Below, in pieces: positions 14,118-20,300 of a stretch of 20,300 bases of DNA; the first letter of the stretch is position 1; each line of letters opens with the position of its first letter. Source of the stretch: an uncultured Prevotella sp. (lineage in GTDB: Bacteria; Bacteroidota; Bacteroidia; Bacteroidales; Bacteroidaceae); NCBI GenBank assembly GCA_900554835.1, contig USJD01000049.1, positions 1 to 20,300 of the forward strand, given 5' to 3'. The notes below the pieces were generated by a model. The model worked only from the letters and a program-made list of their open reading frames with translations. It made no database searches and was not told where the DNA came from. The translations under genes and the position numbers were made by a program.

Positions 14118-16613
14118 TTATTTTTCTGTTACTTTATTTTTCTTCCATTCAAAGAACAAACCTGCGAGCAAGAGAATCAACAGTACGCCGTAGCCTACAT
14201 AAGCAATGGTCTCTGTTGTCTTCAGGGATGCTGGGTGGAAATCAAGTACCACCTTGTGAGTTCCCGGTTTTACATTCAGGGCACGCAAGATATAATCCAC
14301 TCTGCCCAATTCTGCTGGCTGTCCGTCTATCGTAGCGGTCCAACCAGGATAATATATTTCAGAGAACACGATGACACCACCCTTGTTGGAAGTGACCTCA
14401 TAAGTCAGATTATTTGGCTTATATTGAGTCATCTTCACAATAGAAGTATCATCCTGAGGCACACTTTCACCGAGTTGCTGCTTGAACTTCGCATCAGCCA
14501 CAGCTTCATGTCGCAAGTTGATCTTTCCTACCTTATCAATCTCCTCATTAGCATTTTCTGCATAGCTTACCTTATCAACAAACCAAGCATTGCCATAGGC
14601 ATAAAGATTCTGTACAGGAACCGTCTGCCCACCCTGCAAAGGCATGATGAAGTACTTCGTGTTGAGCATATTGAGCACAGGGAAGATGCTGTCGCCATTT
14701 ACCTTCGTCATATCACCACCAGCCTCAGCTACGGCCTTCATCGCCTTCTGCATCTCTGGAGAAATATAAGCTTCTATCATCTCCGCATAACGACGGAGTT
14801 TGGCTGGATGATAACCACCAACGCTCTTATGGTAATATGAAGTTTCGTTCTCATTGAAGGTATTGGATGCCATATTGAGCACACGATAATCAAGCGACTT
14901 GTCTCTGCAGATCATCTTATCGGTCTCAGTCATTTGCTGTGGAGTATCGCGCACGCTCTTCTCTACAAACATATCATCATAGAGGTAACGCTTGTTGACC
15001 ATCCACATATCTACCAGACAGAGCATAGCAATACCAGCAATCATAAACTCCTTGCCCAACTTCTTCATCTTATAAAGGAAGAGGAAGGCCGAGCCAATGA
15101 CGATTACCCAGAAAGAACGCCAGCAATCGGAAGTAAAGATTCCCTTTCTGATTTCAGTCAGATTGCTGATGATTGGTCCCTGATATTCTGCAGGAAGCTG
15201 CTGCAAAGCCTGAAGTTCCTGAGCAGACACGAAATCTGGGAAGAACAGACCTGGTGCCAAGGCAAAGAGAAGACAGAAACCTGCTGTCAGTCCGAAACTT
15301 GCATAAACGAGTTTGGCCTTGGTAGTCAATATTTCCGGTTCATCCACAATCTTCTTGAGTGCCATCATCGCCAAAAGTGGAATGGTAAACTCAGCTATCA
15401 CAAGGATGGAAGCCACCGTCCTGAATTTGGCATACATCGGAACGTAATCCAAGAAGAAATCTGTAAATGGCATGAAGTTTCTACCCCATGAGAGAAGTAC
15501 ACTGAGGATGGTCGCCGCCAACAAAGCCCACTTCATCGGCCCCTTCACAATGAATAAGCCCAAGATGAAGAGCATACAGACGAAAGCGCCTACATATACT
15601 GGACCACTTGTACCTGGCTGATTGCCCCAATACTGTCCGAGTTGCTGATAAATCTGCACAAAGTTAGGATCTGCTTTTTCCATTGCCTTTGTATTCTGTG
15701 CCAAAGGAACAGAAGCGCCACCCTTTGCATCCGGAATCATGAGCGTCCAAGTCTCGTCTATACCATAACTCCACTGGGTAATATAGTCTCTATCCAAACC
15801 ACTATTGGTCTGGTTAGCAGCATTTTTCTTCACCAGTTCACTCTTTCCACGCATAGACTCCTGACCGTACTGCCAAGTATGATACAGGTTGGAAAGGTTG
15901 AGCGATATACCGATGGCGGCACCCACGATACAAGCAGCAGTAGCCTTACCGAAGCGAGCCATTTCCTTCTTCTTATAGGCATCCCACAAGAATGCGAGAA
16001 GCATAAAGAAGATGATAAAGAGGTAATAATAAGTCATCTGCACGTGGTTGGCATTGACTTCAAAGGCTGCAAAGATAGCAGTAACGAGCAATCCCCACAA
16101 ATATTTACCACGATAAGCCAATACGACACCTGCAATCATAGGAGGCAAATAAGCCAAAGCCATCACCTTCCAGATATGTCCGGCAGCAATAATGATGAAG
16201 AAATAGGACGAAAAAGCCCAGATGATAGAGCCCAATGCTGCTAATGACTGACGGAAATTAAAGGCTCTCAACAGGATATAGAATCCTAAGAGGTATGCAA
16301 AAACATACCATACATAATCAGGCAACCAAAGATGATAGGCATTGACAGCCTGCTGCAAAACAGTGCCACTTTCATAAGATGGTGACATCTGATAAGTTGG
16401 CATTCCGCCAAAAACAGAATTTGTCCAACGGGTCACCTCGCCAGTCTGTTGCTGGAAAAGTTCCTTTTCATGTCCCAGTCCCTTGCCTGCTGCAGCATCA
16501 TGACGGAACAGGATGCGCCCGTCCATGTCAGCTGGCATGAAATACACAAAGGAGACAACTGCAAATACGATTACTACCAGAATATCCAGTAGATACTTCT
16601 TCAAAAATTTCAT
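14118..16613 (-). CDS. YfhO-family multi-pass membrane protein
   Basis: The 831-residue product has the YfhO architecture. There is an N-terminal helix (about 8-25), then the conserved first extracytoplasmic loop (RILFRHDAAAGKGLGHEKEL, then FGGMPTYQMSPSY), a series of about a dozen membrane helices to about residue 545, and a large soluble extracytoplasmic domain (about 550-800), before a last helix (AYVGYGVLLILLLAGLFFEW) and a Lys-rich tail. The tail domain shows ENETSYYHKSVGGYHPAKLRRY and the beta-rich FSEIYYPGWTATIDG segment common to this family. YfhO proteins are linked to glycosylation of cell-surface polymers in Gram-positive bacteria; the role in Bacteroidota is not settled. It is the first gene of the operon with GSCFA and murF-alr, with its own promoter. 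Confidence 0.9.
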   Translation of the reverse strand: MKFLKKYLLDILVVIVFAVVSFVYFMPADMDGRILFRHDAAAGKGLGHEKELFQQQTGEVTRWTNSVFGGMPTYQMSPSYESGTVLQQAVNAYHLWLPDYVWYVFAYLLGFYILLRAFNFRQSLAALGSIIWAFSSYFFIIIAAGHIWKVMALAYLPPMIAGVVLAYRGKYLWGLLVTAIFAAFEVNANHVQMTYYYLFIIFFMLLAFLWDAYKKKEMARFGKATAACIVGAAIGISLNLSNLYHTWQYGQESMRGKSELVKKNAANQTNSGLDRDYITQWSYGIDETWTLMIPDAKGGASVPLAQNTKAMEKADPNFVQIYQQLGQYWGNQPGTSGPVYVGAFVCMLFILGLFIVKGPMKWALLAATILSVLLSWGRNFMPFTDFFLDYVPMYAKFRTVASILVIAEFTIPLLAMMALKKIVDEPEILTTKAKLVYASFGLTAGFCLLFALAPGLFFPDFVSAQELQALQQLPAEYQGPIISNLTEIRKGIFTSDCWRSFWVIVIGSAFLFLYKMKKLGKEFMIAGIAMLCLVDMWMVNKRYLYDDMFVEKSVRDTPQQMTETDKMICRDKSLDYRVLNMASNTFNENETSYYHKSVGGYHPAKLRRYAEMIEAYISPEMQKAMKAVAEAGGDMTKVNGDSIFPVLNMLNTKYFIMPLQGGQTVPVQNLYAYGNAWFVDKVSYAENANEEIDKVGKINLRHEAVADAKFKQQLGESVPQDDTSIVKMTQYKPNNLTYEVTSNKGGVIVFSEIYYPGWTATIDGQPAELGRVDYILRALNVKPGTHKVVLDFHPASLKTTETIAYVGYGVLLILLLAGLFFEWKKNKVTEK

Positions 16614-16619
16614 TATTCT

Positions 16620-16633
16620 TATAAACGTTTATA
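16620..16633. promoter_or_regulatory. Perfect 14-bp palindrome with AAACGTTT core, before the yfhO-family gene
   Basis: TATAAACGTTTATA lies 6 bases before the ATG and 9 bases after the predicted -7 box. It shares its ten central bases TAAACGTTTA with the palindrome at 5420-5435, in the same position relative to promoter and start codon. Confidence 0.5.
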
Positions 16634-16642
16634 TTTTGAGTG

Positions 16643-16673
16643 CAAAGATAGTGCAAAATGCAGACAATACAAA
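16643..16673 (-). promoter_or_regulatory. Predicted promoter of the yfhO-GSCFA-murF/alr operon
   Basis: TTTG (16673-16670, minus strand), 19 bases, then TATCTTTG (16650-16643) is a full match to the Bacteroidota promoter consensus. Confidence 0.75.
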
Positions 16674-16812
16674 ATAAAAAAGGTAGTTTTTGCTATTTTT
16701 AGGTTTAAGAAATTACTTAAAAAGCAACCAGACTTGCCAGAAAAGAATCAGCAGAAGATGGTTTTATCCATCTTTTATAGGGAAATCCCCTTTTCTTTTA
16801 GGGATTCTCTAA

Positions 16813-16842
16813 TTGCAATATGAGAAAAGATACGTACTTTTG
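16813..16842 (+). promoter_or_regulatory. Predicted promoter of the outer-membrane beta-barrel gene
   Basis: TTG (16813-16815), 19 bases, then TACTTTTG (16835-16842) fits the Bacteroidota consensus. The inverted pair AATCCC/GGGATT lies directly upstream and could be an operator. The leader is about 80 bases. Confidence 0.7.
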
Positions 16843-16892
16843 CAACATCAGAAAAAGAGTTCCACATCATACAAAGAGCTCTTTATATATAA

Positions 16893-16924
16893 AAGGTATA
16901 ATTAATATAAGGTATAACTAATAA
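16893..16924 (+). repeat. Two 16-base tandem repeats immediately before the beta-barrel start codon
   Basis: AAGGTATAATTAATAT (16893-16908) is followed directly by AAGGTATAACTAATAA (16909-16924), 14 of 16 identical. The start codon follows three bases later. This places the duplication in the ribosome-binding region. Confidence 0.75.
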
Positions 16925-16927
16925 TAG

Positions 16928-17617
16928 ATGAAAAATATGAAAAAGATTACATTTCTCCTGATGGCTCTCTTGCTCATCGCAATGCCATCCTCAGCTCAGC
17001 ACTACACTCAGAGCAGATATTACAACAAGCAAACGGGTCATCTCGACTACAGCCGCCACTATAATGAATTCCCTGACTCCTACTTCGGATTCAGGATTGG
17101 TCCTTCTTTCTCTTATGTCAATTCGGATGATAGCAAACTGGATGGTGGAAATTGGCAGACGGGTCTCAATGTGGGTGTTGTGGCAGGTGTCGCACTTTCA
17201 AATGCCCAGCCACTTTATCTGGAAGGAGGCTTGTTCTATACAGAGAAAGGCGGCAAGAAAGATTTGGCAAATGGCAAGAAGATGACCTACGACCTCAACT
17301 ACATCGAAATTCCACTTGTACTGAAATATAAGTACAATATCGATCCTCACTTCTCGCTCCAACCATTTTTTGGAGGATATTTCGCTTTAGGAGTTGGTGG
17401 AAAGATCAAGAACTTCGAACAGAGAGAAGCTCAAAACTCATTTAATGACGATAACTTCCGCCGGGCAGATGGAGGACTCCGTCTGGGTTGTGGCGTACAA
17501 TACGATATGTTCTATGCCGACCTTACCTACGATATCGGCCTGGCTAACATCTGTCATGATACCTTCGACACATCCCATAATGGAGGACTGCAACTCAACT
17601 TTGGTGTTAACTTCTAA
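16928..17617 (+). CDS. Outer-membrane beta-barrel (PorT-like) protein
   Basis: The 229-residue product has a signal peptide (MKNMKKITFLLMALLLIAMPSSAQ, cleaved after SSA) and then alternating amphipathic strands of a small barrel. Examples are FGFRIGPSFSYV, GLNVGVVAGVAL, LYLEGGLFYTEKGGK, YIEIPLVLKYKYN, LQPFFGGYFALGVGG and GLRLGCGVQYDMFYADLTYDIGL. The chain ends in phenylalanine (LQLNFGVNF), the usual outer-membrane insertion signal. This is the layout of the OMP_b-brl_2/PorT-like group, whose members are mostly of unknown role. An internal ATG at residue 4 is an alternative start; the first is used because it directly follows the repeat leader. It has its own promoter, and pfs follows after 81 bases with a separate promoter. 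Confidence 0.85.
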   Translation: MKNMKKITFLLMALLLIAMPSSAQHYTQSRYYNKQTGHLDYSRHYNEFPDSYFGFRIGPSFSYVNSDDSKLDGGNWQTGLNVGVVAGVALSNAQPLYLEGGLFYTEKGGKKDLANGKKMTYDLNYIEIPLVLKYKYNIDPHFSLQPFFGGYFALGVGGKIKNFEQREAQNSFNDDNFRRADGGLRLGCGVQYDMFYADLTYDIGLANICHDTFDTSHNGGLQLNFGVNF

Positions 17618-17638
17618 GGTTTTATCAGATATTTTTCG

Positions 17639-17646
17639 TAACTTTG
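17639..17646 (+). promoter_or_regulatory. Predicted -7 box of the pfs-luxS operon
   Basis: TAACTTTG matches TAnnTTTG, 52 bases before the pfs ATG. No good -33 TTTG is seen. The box lies inside an inverted repeat, GTAACTTT (17638-17645) with AAAGTTAC (17682-17689). That repeat encloses a hairpin GCCGAT/ATCGGC (17649-17666). Confidence 0.55.
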
Positions 17647-17698
17647 CAGCCGATTTTAATATCGGCAAATTCTCAATCGGAAAAGTTACAATAAATAT

Positions 17699-18397
17699 AT
17701 GAAAATAGGAATTATCGTTGCGATGGACAAGGAGTTCACGCAACTCAAGACATTATTGACAGAATCACAGACAGAGCGAAAGAACCACAAGGATTTCGTA
17801 ATTGGTAAGATTGGCAACAATGAAGTAGTCATGCAACAGTGCGGCATCGGCAAGGTAAACAGTACCATCGGTGCCGTAGAAATGATAGACAATTACCATC
17901 CAGACCTGGTAATCTCATCCGGTGTTGCGGGTGGAGCAGATATCAACCTTAATGTCACCGAGGTCGTAGTGGCTACAGAATGTGTATATCATGACGCTTA
18001 TTGCGGCGATGAATGTGAATTTGGACAGATTTTAGGAATGCCTGCCACCTTTAAAACTCCCAAGGAGTATGTTGAGAAGGCACTTGCCATCAATCATCTT
18101 CCAGACAACATCCATCCTAAGATACATGCAGGACAGATTGTCAGTGGAGAGTGGTTTGTAGATAGTAAGGAGAAGATGCGCTCTATCTTGGAGCATTTCC
18201 CTCACGCGATGGCCGTCGATATGGAGAGTTGTTCTATTGCTCAGACCTGCCACATCTACAATACTCCTTTCATCTCCTTCCGTATTATCAGTGATGTGCC
18301 ACTCAAGGACACCAAGGCGCAGCAGTATTTCGATTTCTGGGCTAAGATGGCAGAAGGTTCTTTCAATGTAACCAAAGCATTCTTGGAGAAATTATAA
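17699..18397 (+). CDS. mtnN: 5'-methylthioadenosine/S-adenosylhomocysteine nucleosidase (Pfs/MtnN)
   Basis: This cytoplasmic enzyme removes adenine from S-adenosylhomocysteine and 5'-methylthioadenosine; the first reaction yields S-ribosylhomocysteine, the substrate of LuxS. The 232 residues equal the usual length. Visible features are the N-terminal MKIGIIVAMDKE with E12 as the conserved active-site Glu, CGIGKVNSTIGA (about 47-58), VISSGVAGGAD (about 72-82), SGEWFV, the ribose-binding AVDMESCSIAQ, and ISFRIISDVPL with the catalytic Asp. The start at 17699 is fixed by alignment with the family N-terminus. The luxS gene follows directly and is translated from the same message, so the two steps of the activated-methyl cycle are encoded together. 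Confidence 0.96.
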   Translation: MKIGIIVAMDKEFTQLKTLLTESQTERKNHKDFVIGKIGNNEVVMQQCGIGKVNSTIGAVEMIDNYHPDLVISSGVAGGADINLNVTEVVVATECVYHDAYCGDECEFGQILGMPATFKTPKEYVEKALAINHLPDNIHPKIHAGQIVSGEWFVDSKEKMRSILEHFPHAMAVDMESCSIAQTCHIYNTPFISFRIISDVPLKDTKAQQYFDFWAKMAEGSFNVTKAFLEKL

Positions 18398-18421
18398 ATG
18401 AGAAATGACAAATTAGAAATT

Positions 18422-18907
18422 ATGAACAAGATACCAAGTTTTACTATCAATCATAACAAGTTGCTCCGCGGTATATACGTTAGCCGTAAGGACGAAATTG
18501 GAAGCGAAGTTGTCACTACTTTCGATATCCGCATGAAGGTACCTAATAAGGAGCCTTGCCTCCACAACGGCGCCATCCATACCATCGAACATCTGGCTGC
18601 CACCTACCTGCGCAATGACGAAGAGTGGAAAGACCGCATCGTATATTGGGGTCCGATGGGTTGTCTCACAGGTAATTACCTCCTTATCAAAGGAGACCTG
18701 GAAAGTAAGGATATCGTTGAGTTGATGAAGCGCACCTTCAAGTTTATCGCAGACTTCGAAGGCGAGATTCCTGGACAGGCTGCCAAAGATTGCGGCAACT
18801 ATCTGCTCCACGACCTGCCTATGGCAAAATACGAGTCCAAGAAATATCTCGAAGAGGTCTTAAACGTTATCAAGGAAGAAAACTTGATTTATCCTACACA
18901 AGACTAA
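18422..18907 (+). CDS. luxS: S-ribosylhomocysteine lyase LuxS
   Basis: LuxS splits S-ribosylhomocysteine into homocysteine and 4,5-dihydroxy-2,3-pentanedione, the precursor of the AI-2 signal. The metal site is complete: HTIEH (both His, with the catalytic Glu between) and the Cys in KDCGNYL. The second catalytic cysteine is in GPMGCLTG. The open frame reaches back to an ATG at 18398, directly after the pfs stop, which would add eight residues (MRNDKLEI). I choose the ATG at 18422 because MNKIPSFTINHNKL aligns with the usual LuxS N-terminus and gives 161 residues, close to family length. The gene is second in the pfs-luxS operon and is followed by a strong terminator. Confidence 0.95.
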   Translation: MNKIPSFTINHNKLLRGIYVSRKDEIGSEVVTTFDIRMKVPNKEPCLHNGAIHTIEHLAATYLRNDEEWKDRIVYWGPMGCLTGNYLLIKGDLESKDIVELMKRTFKFIADFEGEIPGQAAKDCGNYLLHDLPMAKYESKKYLEEVLNVIKEENLIYPTQD

Positions 18908-18958
18908 GATTAAGAAAAGACTGACTAAAATCAGGAAAAGTCAAAGTCTGAAATATTG

Positions 18959-19009
18959 AAAAAAGCATCTTAAGATACTTGTGAATGTATCTTAAGATGC
19001 TTTTTTTTT
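18959..19009. terminator. Long symmetrical bidirectional terminator between luxS and the BASS transporter gene
   Basis: AAAAGCATCTTAAGATAC (18961-18978) pairs perfectly with its inverse (18987-19004) around an 8-base loop. The stem is extended by flanking A and T runs. A T-run follows on the plus strand, and an A-run on the other side gives one on the minus strand. The stop codon of the convergent gene lies in the right T-run. Confidence 0.95.
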
Positions 19010-19970
19010 ACCACTTGAGCTTACCATACTTCTCTTTATACCACAACTGCCAACCATTCACCAAATTCTGCCAAACCACATAGGCACCTGGAGCTACGGC
19101 TGCCAATGGATTCAGGAAAGTAAGGGTGAGCCAGATGCCCACTATCGTATTCTTCTGTCCCAAAGCCTGACCGGCACTGATGCTCGCATCAAAATGGCGT
19201 CCTACCGCCTTACCGATGGCAAACTGGATAAGGCAGACGAAAAGCGGAACGATCAGTAGCAGAACAAGAATCCAACCGGATACCGTAGCATGAAGGATAT
19301 TACGCACCGTTTCGCCCATCAGAATCATCAGATTGAAGCACCACATATAAAATCCCAAATCTTTTACGCTCTTTACTTTATCCACAAACTTCGGCAAGAA
19401 TCTGCGACTCAATAGGGCTAAAAGTAATGGCACCACCAAAACCGTAGTGACATTTCTAAACACCATCAAACTCATATAAAGAAAGGATACATCAGCACCT
19501 TTTTCTACCATCGGGAAAAGAGAAGGGATGATAACCATCGTGAAAATATTGGCTATCACCGTATAGGTAGTAAGCGAGCCGATAGATCCACCCAACTTTT
19601 CAGTTACCACAGCCACAGCTGCTGCAGTAGGACAAATAAAACAGATGAAAGCACCCTCCAGTATCAGTTTCGTATTATAGTCGTTACCAAACTCAAAGAT
19701 GAGTACCACCATCATCAAAGCCAAAGAAGTTCTAATCAATTGCAATATAAAATGCCAGGCTTTAGGCTTCATTTCCTTTATTTCTATCTTACAAAACGTA
19801 ACATAAAGCAAGGCAAACAATACTACCGGCATCAGACTGACCAAATGAGGTCCGACCGCATCACCCAATGGTTCCAAGAAAGGAACGTATGCAAAAATCA
19901 AATAACCCACTGCTCCTATGACCAGCGAACAGGGCAAGGAAAACTTCCTGAAAAAATTCCACAACTTCAT
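19008..19970 (-). CDS. BASS-type (bile acid:sodium symporter-like) transporter
   Basis: The product is 320 residues from the ATG at 19970 (MKLWNFFRKFSLPCSLVIGA). It has about nine or ten hydrophobic segments and a central LEGAFICFICPTAAAVAVVTEKLGGS, which resembles the discontinuous helix region of the BASS fold. AGQALGQKNTIVGIWLTLTFLNPLAAVAPG lies near the C-terminus and resembles the second crossover. It probably carries an organic anion with sodium across the inner membrane; the substrate is unknown. The frame stays open to an upstream ATG at 20060, but the predicted -7 box (20042-20049) lies inside that stretch and its encoded residues (QLCLDLQSNGLFNRTQNH) do not look like the family, so I reject that longer start. 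It converges on luxS. Confidence 0.7.
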   Translation of the reverse strand: MKLWNFFRKFSLPCSLVIGAVGYLIFAYVPFLEPLGDAVGPHLVSLMPVVLFALLYVTFCKIEIKEMKPKAWHFILQLIRTSLALMMVVLIFEFGNDYNTKLILEGAFICFICPTAAAVAVVTEKLGGSIGSLTTYTVIANIFTMVIIPSLFPMVEKGADVSFLYMSLMVFRNVTTVLVVPLLLALLSRRFLPKFVDKVKSVKDLGFYMWCFNLMILMGETVRNILHATVSGWILVLLLIVPLFVCLIQFAIGKAVGRHFDASISAGQALGQKNTIVGIWLTLTFLNPLAAVAPGAYVVWQNLVNGWQLWYKEKYGKLKW

Positions 19971-20041
19971 AATTACGTGATTTTGAGTCCTATTGAATAA
20001 ACCATTTGACTGCAAGTCCAAACAGAGTTGAAATTCGAGTA

Positions 20042-20049
20042 CAAAAGTA
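20042..20049 (-). promoter_or_regulatory. Predicted -7 box of the BASS transporter gene
   Basis: TACTTTTG on the minus strand matches TAnnTTTG, about 72 bases before the chosen ATG. No TTTG at the proper distance upstream is seen; the region there is the hairpin at 20059-20099. Confidence 0.5.
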
Positions 20050-20058
20050 CAATAACTC

Positions 20059-20099
20059 AAATCCTCTCCATATCGGAAACATCCGATAGGAGAGGATTT
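20059..20099 (-). terminator. Strong hairpin downstream of typA
   Basis: AAATCCTCTCC (20059-20069) pairs with GGAGAGGATTT (20089-20099), and TATCGG with CCGATA inside, with a one-base bulge and a 6-base loop. It starts 35 bases after the typA stop. No long T-run follows on the minus strand, so termination is likely but not certain. Confidence 0.6.
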
Positions 20100-20133
20100 C
20101 TCTTTTCATTTATATCCTTAAAGCTATACTTAA

Positions 20134-20300
20134 TTAGTCTTTATTGCTACGCTTACGCTCCAAGTGATCAAGGATTACCTTGCGCATACGCATGCTCTTA
20201 GGAGTTACCTCTACATACTCGTCCTCACGGATATACTCCAAGCACTCCTCAAGACTCATCACGGTCTTAGGAATCACGCGAGCCTTGTCATCAGAACCAG
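20134..20300 (-). CDS. typA: C-terminal end of GTPase TypA/BipA (partial, 5' part beyond window)
   Basis: The last 55 codons of a minus-strand gene enter from the right edge and stop at TAA (20136-20134). The visible peptide SDDKARVIPKTVMSLEECLE, then YIREDEYVEVTPKSMRMRKV and ILDHLERKRSNKD, matches the C-terminal end of TypA/BipA. The hallmark is the EYVEVTPKS-R-RK segment. TypA is a ribosome-associated translational GTPase involved in 50S assembly and stress growth. Only the C-terminal domain is visible, so the GTPase motifs cannot be checked. Confidence 0.9.
   Translation of the reverse strand, partial: GSDDKARVIPKTVMSLEECLEYIREDEYVEVTPKSMRMRKVILDHLERKRSNKD

Larger units (their letters stand above)
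16614..16927. other. Divergent intergenic region between yfhO and the beta-barrel gene
   Basis: No gene is seen in these 314 bases. They contain the yfhO promoter and palindrome at the left and the beta-barrel promoter at 16813-16842. They also hold a hairpin AAGATGG/CCATCTT (16755-16774), an inverted pair AATCCC/GGGATT (16784-16789, 16801-16806) just ahead of the promoter, and, in the leader, a palindrome AAAGAGCTCTTT (16873-16884) and a 16-base tandem repeat (16893-16924). Confidence 0.8.

Noticed and set aside
18398..18421. Longer luxS start directly after the pfs stop
   Set aside because: The eight added residues are absent from the usual LuxS N-terminus, while the ATG at 18422 aligns with it.
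19971..20060. 30-residue N-terminal extension of the BASS transporter
   Set aside because: The predicted promoter -7 box lies within it, and the residues are not family-like.
1..20300. CRISPR arrays, tRNA/rRNA genes, insertion sequences, defence or phage genes
   Set aside because: Looked for by eye on both strands. No regularly spaced repeats, transposase or recombinase motifs, or RNA-gene signatures were found; the window is mostly core metabolism.

Overview
The window looks like chromosome from a gut-type Bacteroidota, most likely Prevotella/Segatella. The evidence is a set of promoters that fit the Bacteroidota consensus (TTTG, about 19-20 bases, TAnnTTTG), a MurF-Alr fusion, a GSCFA protein, a YfhO-family protein, and several proteins whose sequences look Prevotella-like. 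No rRNA, tRNA, CRISPR array or transposase is visible. Most genes are on the minus strand; the exceptions are a nitroreductase, an outer-membrane beta-barrel protein and the pfs-luxS pair.

Left part (1-5480), all minus strand. From right to left: a stand-alone protein resembling the C-terminal domain of B12-dependent ribonucleotide reductase, overlapping folB; then an N-acetylmuramoyl-L-alanine amidase followed closely by an MCE/MlaD-like protein; then a 400-base AT-rich region with one perfect DnaA box and a 14-bp inverted repeat; then dnaA; then the 5' part of a membrane protein that runs off the edge.

Middle (5480-10740). A plus-strand nitroreductase converges on a minus-strand uronate cluster. 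Between them is a nested-hairpin element whose outer arms join both stop codons. The cluster reads, in transcription order, an orphan galactitol-type EIIC permease, a KduI isomerase carrying an N-terminal signal peptide, and an ExuT-like major facilitator. A hairpin terminator lies between kduI and the facilitator gene. This cluster is the most interesting part: it suggests that 5-keto-4-deoxyuronate is isomerised outside the cytoplasm before uptake.

Right part (10740-20300). A minus-strand cell-envelope operon (yfhO family, GSCFA, murF-alr) ends at a clear terminator. It diverges from a plus-strand outer-membrane beta-barrel gene, which is followed by pfs (mtnN) and luxS, the two enzymes of S-adenosylhomocysteine recycling and AI-2 formation. 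A long symmetrical terminator separates luxS from a convergent BASS-type transporter gene, and the 3' end of typA/bipA enters from the right edge.

All function calls come from reading protein motifs by eye. No database search was run.
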